Shown: positions 1-9,809 of the stretch, one piece after another
Numbering within the stretch: position 1 is the first letter of the stretch
How the letters are laid out: each line of letters starts with the position of its first letter
Assembly (NCBI GenBank): GCA_904501675.1
Contig: CAJGCL010000001.1
Span: 32,323-96,322, forward strand
Source of the DNA: Clostridiaceae bacterium
GTDB lineage: Bacteria > Bacillota > Clostridia > Oscillospirales > Acutalibacteraceae
Reading direction: 5' to 3'
DNA: 64,000 nt
Notes under the pieces: generated by a model
Seen by the model: the letters and a program-made list of their open reading frames with translations, nothing else
What the model was told of the DNA's origin: nothing
Database searches by the model: none
Made by a program: the position numbers and the translations under genes

Positions 1-1787
1 TTCAAAACTATTTTACCCGAACTTACGGTTAGAACGACACTATCACCTTTTTGAACAGGAGAACCATCTTTGGGCGATTGCTCAACGATTGTATCCTTTT
101 GAGCGGTTGTATTAACAGTTTCAGTGCTTTTAAGCACAAGTCCTTGCTCTCTGATAATTTTTTCCGCCTCTTCAATATTCATACCAATAAAACTTGGCAT
201 TTTAAATAATTGTCCTGATTCTGATGCTGCAGCATAGTAAACATTAACATTTGAGCCTGCGAAAACACTTGATCCTGAGGCAGGGTCAGTACGTATAACA
301 GAACCAACATCTTCTTTTGATGTTGTATCAGGAATAAGCTTTACAACAAAGCCCATAGACTCCAAGGTATTATAGACAGACTGATAGTTTTCGCCATAAA
401 AATCAGGAATAACAGTTCCTTCACCTGATTTTGCAATATAAAGACGAATTGTTACGCCCTTGGATACCTCTGTACCAGCTTCAGGGTCTTGTTTAAAAAC
501 GCAACCATCTTTACCATCTGTGAATGATTCATAGGAAATTTCGAAATTATAGTTTTCATTATAAAGTTCATTATTAAGAATTTCTTCTTCATAATTCATT
601 CCGATAAATTTATCAACTTCAATTTTTTTGCCTACACCAAGTGTCCAATTGCCATTTACAAACTGAGATATAATAAGAACAATAATAAAGAGAATAACTG
701 CAACGCCTACACCTGCAATAATTGCGGTACGCTTTGTATTAGTTTCATTTGCACTCTGTTGTTGAACAGTTGTAACAGGACGTCTGCTTGATGTATCTTC
801 AATTTTTTTGCGCGGAATGTTTGCAGGAGGTACGGTTTTCACTTTCTCGTATGTATCCGTTGAAGAAAGAGAGCTTTCCCTTGTGCTACCCTGGATTTTT
901 CCTATATATCTTGTTGGTTGTTCATCAACAAAATAGTTCACATAATCAAATTTAATATTAGGGTTACGCTTCAATTCTTCCAGGTCAAGAAGCATTTCCG
1001 CTGCAGTCTGATAACGCTCGCGAGTACTCTTCTGCATAGCTTTCATAGTAATCTGCTCAAAGCCTAATGGAATTTTAGCATTAATTGTACGAGGAGGCGC
1101 AGCTTCATTATTAACCTGCATAAGCGCAACTGAAACAGCGCTATCTGCTTCAAAAGGAAGTTTTCCTGTAAGCATTTCATAAAGCACAATACCTACAGAA
1201 TAAATATCGGCTTTTTCGTCAGTAATCTCACCTTTAGCCTGTTCCGGACTGATATAGTGAACAGAACCAATTGCTTTTTCTGTCATAGTACGTGTTTCGC
1301 CATGACTGAAGCGCGCAATACCGAAATCAGTAACCTTTATTGTTCCATTTTCGAGAAGCATTATATTCTGAGGCTTAACATCTCTATGAACAATACCCTT
1401 ATCATGAGCATGCTGAAGAGCGCGAAGAATCTGAACACTGAAGAAAAGGGCTTCGTTCCAATCAATTACACCTTTTTGCTCAATATACTCTTTGAGAGAG
1501 ATGCCCTCAACATATTCCATAACAATATACTGCAATCTATCACCAAAGCTAACATCATAAACCTTTACAATGTTTCTATGGTTAAGAACAGCAATTGCTT
1601 TAGATTCATTTTTAAATCTACGGCGAAATTCCTCGTTTGCAAGATATTCATCTTTAAGAATTTTAACCGCAACAATTCTGTCGTCAATATTATCGTACGC
1701 CTTATAAACAACGGCCATACCACCAACACCGACAACATCCTGAATTTCATATCTGCCGTCTATTCGTTTTCCTACATAATTTTCCAT
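1..1787 (-). CDS. prkC: PASTA-domain serine/threonine protein kinase (3' end outside window)
   Basis: Membrane Hanks-type kinase that senses cell-wall fragments or lipid II through extracellular PASTA repeats and phosphorylates cytoplasmic targets. The start is the ATG at 1787 (MENYVGKRIDGRYEI) behind an AAGGAGAG site. Visible in order: glycine loop GVGGMAVVYKA, ATP lysine K42 in VAVKIL, catalytic loop HRDVKPQN, DFG, a linker rich in Thr/Ser/Arg, one transmembrane helix (AIIAGVGVAVILFIIVLII), then three PASTA repeats before the sequence leaves the window. It follows the PP2C phosphatase gene by 2 bases, the usual prpC-prkC pairing, so signal writing and erasing are co-expressed. In Firmicutes rsgA usually follows; that lies beyond the edge. 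The kinase identity is certain; total PASTA number is unknown. Confidence 0.96.
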   Translation of the reverse strand, partial: MENYVGKRIDGRYEIQDVVGVGGMAVVYKAYDNIDDRIVAVKILKDEYLANEEFRRRFKNESKAIAVLNHRNIVKVYDVSFGDRLQYIVMEYVEGISLKEYIEQKGVIDWNEALFFSVQILRALQHAHDKGIVHRDVKPQNIMLLENGTIKVTDFGIARFSHGETRTMTEKAIGSVHYISPEQAKGEITDEKADIYSVGIVLYEMLTGKLPFEADSAVSVALMQVNNEAAPPRTINAKIPLGFEQITMKAMQKSTRERYQTAAEMLLDLEELKRNPNIKFDYVNYFVDEQPTRYIGKIQGSTRESSLSSTDTYEKVKTVPPANIPRKKIEDTSSRRPVTTVQQQSANETNTKRTAIIAGVGVAVILFIIVLIISQFVNGNWTLGVGKKIEVDKFIGMNYEEEILNNELYNENYNFEISYESFTDGKDGCVFKQDPEAGTEVSKGVTIRLYIAKSGEGTVIPDFYGENYQSVYNTLESMGFVVKLIPDTTSKEDVGSVIRTDPASGSSVFAGSNVNVYYAAASESGQLFKMPSFIGMNIEEAEKIIREQGLVLKSTETVNTTAQKDTIVEQSPKDGSPVQKGDSVVLTVSSGKIVL

Positions 1788-1789
1788 AC

Positions 1790-2524
1790 TTACTCTCCTT
1801 GGGCACTCATAACAACAACTGTAATATTATCTCTGCTGCCGTTTTCAAGCGCTTTTTCAACAAGTTTTTCTGCTGAAGAATCACTGTATTCATTTATAAT
1901 ATTTATCATTTCTTCATCACTTACACTTCCGCTTAAGCCGTCTGTGCAAACAAGAAGCTTTTCACCACTATTAACATCGCACACATCAAATTCCACATCA
2001 ACAAAATTAACAACACCAACTGCACGGGTAATAATATTTTTATCAGGATGGGTTTTTGCTTCATCTGCTGTGATTTTACCATTATCTATCATTAACTGAA
2101 CAAGAGAATGGTCTTTTGTTATCTGTTTTACGGTTTCACCGCTTAAAATATACGCTCTGCTATCACCTACATGGGCGATTACAACAATATTCTTAATGAT
2201 AATAGCTGCAACAATCGTTGTACCCATTCCGTGGTATTGGGGCTCTTCCTGGGCTTTATTATGAACAATAGAATTTGATGCGGTAATTGCAGAAAGAAGA
2301 AGATTCTGCGCCGCTTTTACACTAAGGTTTTCTCTGTAGCCGCGCTTTATTGCGGAAGAAACCTTTTCAACGCAAAGTTCGCTTGCAATCTGACCGCCTG
2401 AAACACCGCCCATACCATCGCAAACAACAACCCAACTATCACCTGTCTCAAATATACCACAATCATACGTATCCTGATTGGATTCTCTATGATTACCTAT
2501 ATCTGTTAATGCTGAAATTATCAC
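1790..2524 (-). CDS. prpC: PP2C-family serine/threonine phosphatase
   Basis: Metal-dependent (PPM/PP2C) protein phosphatase that reverses phosphorylation by the kinase encoded immediately downstream. The 244-residue protein has the family metal-binding motifs: DIGNHRESNQD near residues 8-18, CDGMGG at 35-40, the central GMGTT and HVGDSRAY segments, and the C-terminal CTDGLSG and GSRDNITVVV motifs. No membrane segment, so cytoplasmic. It lies between rlmN (19 bases upstream) and prkC (2 bases downstream), matching the conserved rlmN-prpC-prkC order of Firmicutes. Length and motif set are normal for the Stp/PrpC group. Confidence 0.96.
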   Translation of the reverse strand: MIISALTDIGNHRESNQDTYDCGIFETGDSWVVVCDGMGGVSGGQIASELCVEKVSSAIKRGYRENLSVKAAQNLLLSAITASNSIVHNKAQEEPQYHGMGTTIVAAIIIKNIVVIAHVGDSRAYILSGETVKQITKDHSLVQLMIDNGKITADEAKTHPDKNIITRAVGVVNFVDVEFDVCDVNSGEKLLVCTDGLSGSVSDEEMINIINEYSDSSAEKLVEKALENGSRDNITVVVMSAQGE

Positions 2525-2543
2525 GGTGTTTCACCTCTTTTCA

Positions 2544-3587
2544 TCAATTTTGATTTTCTAAAATTTTTTCGCGCCTCAATTGACCACAGGAGGCGTTAAT
2601 ATCGGAGCCCAAAGTTCGCCTTATTGTAACATTAAGTCCGTTTTTTTCAAGGATTGATTTAAATTGTTCGATAGAAGCATCGTCGCTTCTTGTGTGAGCC
2701 TTTTCCTTAACCTCATTGGCAGGAATAAGGTTTACATGGCATAATATACCTTTTAATCTTTTTGACAACTCTCTTGCACATTCAGGCGTATCGTTAACAC
2801 CCTTCATCATAGCATACTCAAAAGAAATGCGCCTTGATGTTGTATCAGCATACACTTTACATGCATCAAGAAGCTGGTCAACATTCCAACTTTTGTTAAC
2901 AGGCATAATTCTCGAACGGATTTCATCGTTTGGCGCATGAAGAGAAACTGAAAGCGTAAGCTGTGGCTTTCTTTCAAGTAAATCATAAATACGAGGAACA
3001 ATACCACTTGTTGAAAGAGAAATATGCCTCATACCTATATTCAAGCCATTTTCATCGCTTACAAGCGCCAAAAACTTCATTACATTATCAAAGTTATCAA
3101 GAGGCTCGCCCATACCCATTAAAACGATACGTGATATGCGAAGGCCTAAATCTCTTTGGGCTGTATATATCTGACTGAGAATCTCTGAAGGACGAAGGTG
3201 CCTTTTAAATCCACCTATACCTGAGGCACAAAAAGCGCAACCCATTTTACAACCCACCTGAGTAGAAACACATATTGTGTGGCCATATTTATAATCCATA
3301 ACCACACACTCTAAGTATTCTCCATCAGGCAAAGAATACAGGTATTTTACCGTATTATCATACCTCGAAACAAGTTTTTTTTCAATAGTACAGGAAAAAA
3401 TGACAAAATTGTCATTTAATTTACAAATTAAGTCTTTGGAAATATTGGTCATTTCCGAAAATTCGGTAACACCTTTTTTATGTATCCAATCATAAATCTG
3501 CTTTGCCCTGAATTTCGGAAGACCCATAGCTTTCAATTCAATTTCAAGCTCCTGAAGATTTAATGAAGCAATATCTTTTTTATCCAT
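2544..3587 (-). CDS. rlmN: 23S rRNA/tRNA adenine-C2 methyltransferase RlmN
   Basis: Radical-SAM enzyme that methylates C2 of A2503 in 23S rRNA and A37 in some tRNAs. The radical-SAM cluster motif is CKMGCAFC (around residues 113-120), followed by GMGEPLDN (about 158) and a C-terminal region with the second conserved cysteine (INASCGQLR) used in the ping-pong methyl transfer. I take the ATG at 3587 as start (MDKKDIASLN); the frame also offers a GTG at 3593 directly after the rsmB stop (TAAGTG). It follows rsmB with only a few bases, so the two RNA-modifying enzymes are probably translated from one message. Length of about 347 residues is typical. Confidence 0.96.
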   Translation of the reverse strand: MDKKDIASLNLQELEIELKAMGLPKFRAKQIYDWIHKKGVTEFSEMTNISKDLICKLNDNFVIFSCTIEKKLVSRYDNTVKYLYSLPDGEYLECVVMDYKYGHTICVSTQVGCKMGCAFCASGIGGFKRHLRPSEILSQIYTAQRDLGLRISRIVLMGMGEPLDNFDNVMKFLALVSDENGLNIGMRHISLSTSGIVPRIYDLLERKPQLTLSVSLHAPNDEIRSRIMPVNKSWNVDQLLDACKVYADTTSRRISFEYAMMKGVNDTPECARELSKRLKGILCHVNLIPANEVKEKAHTRSDDASIEQFKSILEKNGLNVTIRRTLGSDINASCGQLRREKILENQN

Positions 3588-3593
3588 AAACAC

Positions 3594-4910
3594 TTACTTT
3601 CTTTCAAACAACGCTATAAAAAAGCCATCACAATTATTTGTATGCATCAGCAATGTTAAATAATCACCCTCATCAATGGTGCGTTTTATATCAGGCAACA
3701 CCTTAACAGATACGAAATCCGGATGCTTTTTTAAAAAAGCATCGCATACCTTTCGGTTTTCGTTAGGGTTAACTGAGCAAGTTGAATAAACAAGCCTTCC
3801 ACCCTTTTTTACGTATTGAGAAGATGTTTCAAGAATCTTTTTCTGAATAGGTATAATTTCTTTTGTTTCATCAAGCTTTTTATATTTTATTTCAGGTTTC
3901 TTGCCTATAATTCCAAGACCTGAACACAACACATCGCACAAAACTCTGTCTGCCTGAGGAAAAGATTCACTAAAAACAGTAGCATCATTAACACAAGGTT
4001 TTATACAACTAAGTCTCAACCTTTCTGCTCCCTGCTTTATCAAATCAACCCTTTGCTCATATATATCGCAGGAGTACAGAACCCCTTCGTTCTTCATATC
4101 CTCTGCAATACTGAAGGTTTTGCCGCCAGGTGCGGCACACACATCAATTGCGGTACATCCCTCAAAAGCACCTAAAGCCTCAACGCAAAGCTGCGAAGAT
4201 AAATCTTCTACATGAAAATACCCTTTTTTGTAGCTTTCCAAATGGTAAACTGCACCATTAAGGATAAGTTCAAGAGCATTTTTAAGATATGTTTTTTCTG
4301 CAATTACGCCTTCCTCTTTTAAAAAGCCAATTAATTCATCAGGGGTTATTTTAGTTGTGTTTACTTTTACAAATATCTTTTTAGGCTCTAACGCGCTTTT
4401 TAAAAACGAAACTGTGTTTTCAGTCCCGTAATGATATTGAAGGAATTTAACAAGTTCAATAGGTGCAGAATACTCAACAGATATTCTTTCTGATGTATCT
4501 TCTATACCATCAAAGCACAAATCATCTTGAGATATTTTTCGTAAAACTGCATTTATCATACCTGATGCATATGCACACTTGTTGGTTTTAGCAAGGTTAA
4601 CGCTTTCATTAACTGCCGCTGAGGTTGGTATTTTATCAGAAAAAAGAAGTTGATATGCACCAAGACGCAAAATAACAATCACATCTGTTTTAGTTTTTAA
4701 AAGAGGCTTTGAAAGATATTTTGAAATAATATAATCAAGCGTGATTTTGCGTTCTACAACGCCATATACAAGGCGTGAAATAAAAGCACAATCAGTGCTG
4801 TTACGGCCGAGACCTTTAACAGCACTGTCTATAGCAAGGTTTGAATAAGCCTTTTCCTTTTCAATTTTCAAAAGAATTTCAAAGGCTATCTGCCTTGCGG
4901 ATTTAATCAT
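3594..4910 (-). CDS. rsmB: 16S rRNA m5C967 methyltransferase RsmB (Sun/Fmu)
   Basis: SAM-dependent enzyme that makes 5-methylcytosine at position 967 of 16S rRNA. The 438-residue protein has an N-terminal NusB-like RNA-binding domain (about residues 1-140) and a C-terminal Rossmann methyltransferase domain with the SAM motif CAAPGGKT, the catalytic-cysteine loop (DVLCSGLGIIGKKPEI; the usual PCSG proline is replaced by leucine) and the second cysteine motif YSTCSVNPNEN. Its ATG overlaps the stop of the upstream zinc peptidase by one base (TAATG), suggesting translational coupling. The fmt-rsmB-rlmN order is conserved in Firmicutes, here with a peptidase gene inserted. Confidence 0.95.
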   Translation of the reverse strand: MIKSARQIAFEILLKIEKEKAYSNLAIDSAVKGLGRNSTDCAFISRLVYGVVERKITLDYIISKYLSKPLLKTKTDVIVILRLGAYQLLFSDKIPTSAAVNESVNLAKTNKCAYASGMINAVLRKISQDDLCFDGIEDTSERISVEYSAPIELVKFLQYHYGTENTVSFLKSALEPKKIFVKVNTTKITPDELIGFLKEEGVIAEKTYLKNALELILNGAVYHLESYKKGYFHVEDLSSQLCVEALGAFEGCTAIDVCAAPGGKTFSIAEDMKNEGVLYSCDIYEQRVDLIKQGAERLRLSCIKPCVNDATVFSESFPQADRVLCDVLCSGLGIIGKKPEIKYKKLDETKEIIPIQKKILETSSQYVKKGGRLVYSTCSVNPNENRKVCDAFLKKHPDFVSVKVLPDIKRTIDEGDYLTLLMHTNNCDGFFIALFERK

Positions 4911-5602
4911 TACCTTCTTCTCCCGGTAAATCTGAGTATAAGTCTTAAAAGGTTTGCAACGCTTACTGCAAGAGCTGCAACATATGTCATAGCGGCAGCC
5001 TTAAGAACCTTTGTTGCACCAAGTTTTTCCTCAAATGTTAAAAGTCCATTTGATTCGATAACAGAAATTGCTCTGTTGCTTGCATTGAATTCAACAGGCA
5101 AGGTTATTAACTGAAAGACAACAACAAACGAGAAAAAGCCGATTCCAATCCACACCAACGGCTCAAAGCCCATAAGAAAGCCTGCAATAACAAGAGGAAT
5201 AGAAAGAGTCTGTCCGATATTACATACAGGCAAAACCATATTGCGGATTTTTATTGGCGCATAGCTTTGAGCATGCTGAGCAGCATGACCAGCCTCATGG
5301 CAAGCAATACCTACAGCCGCAATTGAACTACCACCAAATACGCCATCAGAAAGGGCGATAATTTTCTTTGTCGGGTCATAATGGTCGGTTAATTTACCTG
5401 ATGTATGAACAACCTGAACATCTTTTATTCCATAATAATCGAGCACTGTTTGCGCTGCCTGTGCACCTGTAATACCGCGTGCGTTCCCTACTTTAGAGAA
5501 TTTTGAATAAGTTGATTTAAGCCTTGCATGAACTATAAGTGATGCAATTATAACGGGAAGAACAAGAACAACATAGTAATAATCAAAATAATAATAAGGC
5601 AT
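4910..5602 (-). CDS. Membrane zinc metallopeptidase, YugP family
   Basis: A 230-residue integral membrane protein of the Zn_peptidase_2 (YugP) family. The zinc-binding HExxH site is in HEAGHAAQHA near residue 100; hydrophobic segments lie at the N-terminus (YYVVLVLPVIIASLIV), in the middle (around residues 130-170) and near the C-terminus (LKAAAMTYVAALAVSVANLLRL). Substrates are unknown for the family. An AAAGGAGTG Shine-Dalgarno site precedes the ATG. Its position between fmt and rsmB is common in Clostridia. Function beyond a membrane protease is inference. Confidence 0.88.
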   Translation of the reverse strand: MPYYYFDYYYVVLVLPVIIASLIVHARLKSTYSKFSKVGNARGITGAQAAQTVLDYYGIKDVQVVHTSGKLTDHYDPTKKIIALSDGVFGGSSIAAVGIACHEAGHAAQHAQSYAPIKIRNMVLPVCNIGQTLSIPLVIAGFLMGFEPLVWIGIGFFSFVVVFQLITLPVEFNASNRAISVIESNGLLTFEEKLGATKVLKAAAMTYVAALAVSVANLLRLILRFTGRRR

Positions 5603-5689
5603 TTATAACACTCCTTTTTACCTTCTGATAATTATTCTACACTTTAATATTTAAAAAATGAAAAATACTCTATTAACAAAATATGAATA

Positions 5690-6619
5690 TTATCCCAGAA
5701 TAGTGCCTTCAGCCAACTGACAACCTCTTAAGAAATCTGCGGCATTCATACGTTTTTTACCTTCGTACTGCACTTCGGTTATAACAACAGCTTTTCCGTC
5801 TCCGCAGAAAACACCTAAACCTTTTTTGAGAGCAACTGCCTCGCCTGCTTTGCCTGAACCCAAAGTCTCATCTATATACGAACGGAAAAGTTTAAGATTT
5901 TTACCGTTTAATGTAGTCTGGGCAACAGGCCAAGGGTCAAGACCGCGAATCTGATTATGAATTTCAAAAGCAGATTTTGACCAATCAACAGGAGACATTG
6001 TTTTATCAAGCATTGCTGCATGAGTGCTCTTTGAATCGTCTTGTTTAATCGGATTGATTTCGTTATTTTCTATTGCTTTAAGCGTTTTAACAAGCAAATC
6101 GGCACCGATAACTGTTAATCTTTCATACAAATCTCCTGAAGTTTCATTTTCAAGAATTTTTGTTTTTTCAGTGAAAAGAATATCGCCTGTATCAACGCCA
6201 ACATCCATTTGTTGGGCAGTAACGCCTGCATACTCTTTACCATCAAGAATACTTCGCTGAATAGGCGCAGCGCCTCTGTATTCAGGAAGAATTGACCCAT
6301 GGATATTGATGCATCCGTATTGTGGAAAATTAAGAAATTCCTTTGGAAGAATTTTACCATATGCAACAACAGCACAAACATCAGGCTTTAATTCTTCAAG
6401 AATTTTTACGCCTTCACCATTTTTAAAGGTTTCAGGCTGAAAAACAGGGATATTGTTTTCAAGAGCTGTAACCTTTACCGGTGGTGGAGTAAGAATTGCT
6501 TTTCTACCTACAGGCTTATCAGGTTGGGTGAAAACACCAACAACCTCAAATCCATTTTCAATTATTGCTTTTAATGGGGCAACTGCAAAATCAGGAGTGC
6601 CCATATAAACTACTTTCAT
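5690..6619 (-). CDS. fmt: Methionyl-tRNA formyltransferase
   Basis: Transfers a formyl group from 10-formyl-tetrahydrofolate to initiator Met-tRNA. The frame is open further upstream, but the true start is the ATG at 6619 (MKVVYMGTPDFAV): it sits one base after the def stop and has GGAGC about 6 bases upstream; the longer reading would overlap def. Family motifs: INIHGSILPEYRGAAPIQ with the catalytic Asn and His, and VDTGDILF with the catalytic Asp; the C-terminal OB-like domain follows. 309 residues is the usual length. Operon partner of def: the formyl group added here is removed by the deformylase encoded next door. Confidence 0.97.
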   Translation of the reverse strand: MKVVYMGTPDFAVAPLKAIIENGFEVVGVFTQPDKPVGRKAILTPPPVKVTALENNIPVFQPETFKNGEGVKILEELKPDVCAVVAYGKILPKEFLNFPQYGCINIHGSILPEYRGAAPIQRSILDGKEYAGVTAQQMDVGVDTGDILFTEKTKILENETSGDLYERLTVIGADLLVKTLKAIENNEINPIKQDDSKSTHAAMLDKTMSPVDWSKSAFEIHNQIRGLDPWPVAQTTLNGKNLKLFRSYIDETLGSGKAGEAVALKKGLGVFCGDGKAVVITEVQYEGKKRMNAADFLRGCQLAEGTILG

Positions 6620-6620
6620 T

Positions 6621-7103
6621 TTATTGCTCCGAATCTGTTCTGTAAAGAACTTCGCCTTCATCTAATTTATCTTTATACAAAATACCATCAAGGTGGTCTA
6701 TTTCATGGCAGAAGCAACGGGCTTTAAGCCCCTCACCCTTATAAAGACACCATTTACCTTCGCGATTTTGCGCCTTAACTTTAACCACGTTAGGACGAGT
6801 AACAGTACCACAAAGACCAGGAAGAGAAAGGCAACCCTCTGTACCTGTCTGTTCACCCTGCACTTCAGTAATTTCAGGATTTATAAGCTCAATATAGTCA
6901 TTACGGTCTTCACTTACATCCATAACAACAACCCTTCTTAACGCGCCTACCTGCACACCTGCAAGGCCTACACCGCCTGAATTATACATAGTATCCTTCA
7001 TATCATCAAGAAGTTCAAAAAGTCTGTCGTTAAACTCTGTTATTGGTCTTGATTTTTTTCTTAAAATAGGGTCATCGTCTACCCTGATATTTCTGATTGC
7101 CAT
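6621..7103 (-). CDS. def: Peptide deformylase
   Basis: Metal-dependent hydrolase that removes the N-formyl group from nascent proteins. The three active-site motifs are present: GVGLAGVQVG (residues 44-53), EGCLSLPG with metal-ligand cysteine C91, and HEIDHLDG with H133, catalytic E134 and H137. At 160 residues it is of the short type 1 form. The first motif carries GVQ where GLAAPQ or GLAAxQ is most common, which is seen in clostridial enzymes. It lies 15 bases after priA and one base before fmt in the standard priA-def-fmt order. Confidence 0.97.
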   Translation of the reverse strand: MAIRNIRVDDDPILRKKSRPITEFNDRLFELLDDMKDTMYNSGGVGLAGVQVGALRRVVVMDVSEDRNDYIELINPEITEVQGEQTGTEGCLSLPGLCGTVTRPNVVKVKAQNREGKWCLYKGEGLKARCFCHEIDHLDGILYKDKLDEGEVLYRTDSEQ

Positions 7104-7118
7104 TTTCTTTTTTCACCT

Positions 7119-9572
7119 TTACATCAATGGATTGATATCAATGGTTATGTTAGCACCATTTGATTGAATATTTTTCATATAATCTTTAACAAGAGAAGCC
7201 ATCATCTGACGGAAACGCTTATTATTTTTACATTTTATCGTGATTATATTTCTGTATTTGTTACTTATTTTATTAACACGAGGTTGAATTGGCCCTAAAA
7301 CATTGATTTTTATATCTTTATATTCCTCTGAAACTGCGTTCTTAAGCATATCGAAGAAATTACGGGCACAATTATATGATTTATTGTATTGCTCACTTGA
7401 AAAAGTCAACGAACAAATGTCACAGAAAGGCGGATAAACCATACTTTTTCTGATTATTGCTTCAGTTTCGTAAAAACTTTCATAATCCTGCGCACAAGAT
7501 AGTTCAATAATATCATTTTCAGGCAACAAGGTCTGAATATAAGCAGTACCCTTTTCTGTACCTCTGCCCGAGCGACCAATAACTTGTGTAAGCAAATCAA
7601 ACGCTTTTTCACTGCTTCTAAAGTCGTCATTGTACAACTGATGGTCTATAGATATAATACCAACAAGAGTAACATTAGGGAAATCAAGCCCTTTTGCTAC
7701 CATCTGGGTACCTAAAAGAATATCATATTCCCCATTTGCAAAAGCAGTCAATTTATCCTGATAAGAATATCTTGCCATTGTTGTATCTGCATCCATTCTT
7801 AGAATGCGGGCATTAGGAAAGATTGTTTCCAGCTCGTCTTCTATACGCTGAGTACCATACCCTGCATAAGAAACTGCTTTTTCGTTACATACAGGGCAAG
7901 TATCCGTATAGCTCTGAGAATGGCCACAATAATGACACATCAAGCGATTATTAGCGCTATGATATGTTAAAGAAATACTGCAATTAGGACAGCTAATAAC
8001 ACTTTTACAAGCACTGCAAGTGGCAAAAGTATTAAATCCACGCCTATTCATAAGAAGAATCGCCTGTTTTTTGTTTCCAAGACATTCTTCAACTGCATTA
8101 AAAAGCTCGTTGCTTATAGGCCCTTTGGTATTTGATATATCAACAGTTTTAACATCAGGTAAAACAGCACTTCCGTAACGTTTATCAAGCTTTACAAGAC
8201 CATACCTTCCGTTTATTGCATTTGTATATGTTTCAATAGAAGGTGTTGCAGATGCAAGAACAAGCAACGCATTATTATGAGTGCACCTGAATTTTGCAAC
8301 ATCTCTTGCATGGTAACGAGGAGACATTTCTGATTTATAAGTGTGCTCCTGCTCTTCGTCCATAACAATCAGACCAAGATTCTTGAAAGGTGCAAAAACA
8401 GCAGAACGAGTACCTATAGCAATTTTAGCTTCACCTTTTTTTACTCTTTTCCATTCATCTATTCTCTCACCTGCAGATAATGCGCTATGAAAAACAGCAA
8501 CGCTATCGCCAAAATGAGAATAAAAGATGTTAAGCGTCTGCGGTGTTAAAGCGATTTCAGGCACCATAACAATAACACCTTTACCGTCATTAACAACATC
8601 CTCGATAAGCTTGAGGAAAACCTGAGTTTTACCGCTACCGGTAACACCATATAAAAGATAAGCTGCAGGACTATTTTCCTTGTACTTTGAAAGAAGTTCA
8701 TTATATGCCTTACTCTGAGAATCCGTAAGGCTTGGTGATTCAGCTTTTTTACTCTTCACTTCATATCGTGGTTTACGATATATTTCGCTATCAAAAAGTT
8801 GAACGATCCCTTTCTTTTCAAGGGCAGTAACAACTGCAGGAGTAACACCGCAAAAATAACAAACCTCTTTTACGGACGCTCCGCCAATATCAATAAGAAT
8901 ATTTGTTACACTTTTCTGCTTTGCGGTTAATGATTTACACTTTTCCTCTGCTTCTTCCTCGGATATTGCAAGGCGCACATTTTTTACTGTTAAATCTCCG
9001 GTTTTACGCTTTGTATCTACATTAGAAAGCAAAATACCCTTTTTCTCCAGTTTCTGAAAGATATCAGAATCTGTAGCAAAGCCTAAATCCGAACAAATTT
9101 TTTCTTTTTTTACATATTTCCCTTGATTTTTCAGATATTCATATACTCTTTTTTCATCAAAATCAAGTTTATCAATAACAGAAAAATCCGCATCATTTGC
9201 TACATAGGAAACAACATAACTAAGACCTATACCCGCAGGAAGCATTGACCTTGCCGCCTCGAAAAGCGTACAAAAAGTATTCTCTTTGAGCCATATAACG
9301 AGAGAAAGCATTTCTTCATCAAAAAGCGGTGCATCATCTAACACCGAAGTTATTGATTTGAGTTTTTCTACGTTTTCAGCCTCAAAAAGTGGCTTCACAG
9401 ACAGTATAAGCCCTTGTTTTTTCTTGTTTGCGTTGCCGAAAGGCACCATTACCCTACATCCCGCTACGGCTTTAGATTCAAGTTCGAAGGGAATTTTATA
9501 TGAATACGGTGCATCAAAATGATACACAAGACCTTCAACGGCAACAAGTGCAAAATAAGCGGATTCACCCAT
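7119..9572 (-). CDS. priA: Primosomal replication-restart helicase PriA
   Basis: 3'-5' superfamily 2 helicase that reloads the replisome at stalled forks. The 817-residue protein has an N-terminal DNA-binding region, a winged-helix-like section (about residues 120-270), Walker A GVTGSGKT, the Walker B variant MDEEQEHTY, GTRSAVFAP, and the insertion with paired CxxC zinc motifs (CSACKSVISCPNC and CHYCGHSQ ... CPVC), followed by QVIGRSGRG of helicase motif VI. Its ATG lies two bases after the rpoZ stop. In many Firmicutes coaBC sits between rpoZ and priA; it is absent from this interval. Confidence 0.96.
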   Translation of the reverse strand: MGESAYFALVAVEGLVYHFDAPYSYKIPFELESKAVAGCRVMVPFGNANKKKQGLILSVKPLFEAENVEKLKSITSVLDDAPLFDEEMLSLVIWLKENTFCTLFEAARSMLPAGIGLSYVVSYVANDADFSVIDKLDFDEKRVYEYLKNQGKYVKKEKICSDLGFATDSDIFQKLEKKGILLSNVDTKRKTGDLTVKNVRLAISEEEAEEKCKSLTAKQKSVTNILIDIGGASVKEVCYFCGVTPAVVTALEKKGIVQLFDSEIYRKPRYEVKSKKAESPSLTDSQSKAYNELLSKYKENSPAAYLLYGVTGSGKTQVFLKLIEDVVNDGKGVIVMVPEIALTPQTLNIFYSHFGDSVAVFHSALSAGERIDEWKRVKKGEAKIAIGTRSAVFAPFKNLGLIVMDEEQEHTYKSEMSPRYHARDVAKFRCTHNNALLVLASATPSIETYTNAINGRYGLVKLDKRYGSAVLPDVKTVDISNTKGPISNELFNAVEECLGNKKQAILLMNRRGFNTFATCSACKSVISCPNCSISLTYHSANNRLMCHYCGHSQSYTDTCPVCNEKAVSYAGYGTQRIEDELETIFPNARILRMDADTTMARYSYQDKLTAFANGEYDILLGTQMVAKGLDFPNVTLVGIISIDHQLYNDDFRSSEKAFDLLTQVIGRSGRGTEKGTAYIQTLLPENDIIELSCAQDYESFYETEAIIRKSMVYPPFCDICSLTFSSEQYNKSYNCARNFFDMLKNAVSEEYKDIKINVLGPIQPRVNKISNKYRNIITIKCKNNKRFRQMMASLVKDYMKNIQSNGANITIDINPLM

Positions 9573-9574
9573 AG

Positions 9575-9784
9575 TCAGATATTTGCGATTTCGTCTGGTT
9601 CGATAATTTTGTACTCTTCGTTAAGGAACTCATTAAGAGCAACGCTTACAGGTTTCTCTGTTGAGATAACCTTATCTTCGAGATTTTTGTCTGAAATAGC
9701 GCGAGCTCTCTTCGCAGTTGCTGTTACGAGAGAGTAACGGCTGATGTGTCCTTTAAGAACTTTTGAAAGATCCTGATTAAGCAT
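9575..9784 (-). CDS. rpoZ: RNA polymerase omega subunit
   Basis: Small subunit that helps assemble and stabilise RNA polymerase by clamping beta-prime. The reading frame is open to 9832, but the start chosen is the ATG at 9784 (MLNQDLSKVLKGHISRYSLV) because AAAGGAAA lies about 10 bases upstream and the extra N-terminal residues resemble no omega. The 69-residue protein has the hallmark segment SRYSLVTATAKRAR with the conserved Ala-Arg region, then VSVALNEFLNEEYKI. Gene order gmk-rpoZ-priA supports the call. Confidence 0.93.
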   Translation of the reverse strand: MLNQDLSKVLKGHISRYSLVTATAKRARAISDKNLEDKVISTEKPVSVALNEFLNEEYKIIEPDEIANI

Positions 9785-9809
9785 AATTATTATTTCCTTT
9801 CGGTTTAAA

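Noticed and set aside
1257..2099. 280-residue plus-strand open frame
   Set aside because: It lies antisense to the kinase and phosphatase genes, both of which have complete motifs.
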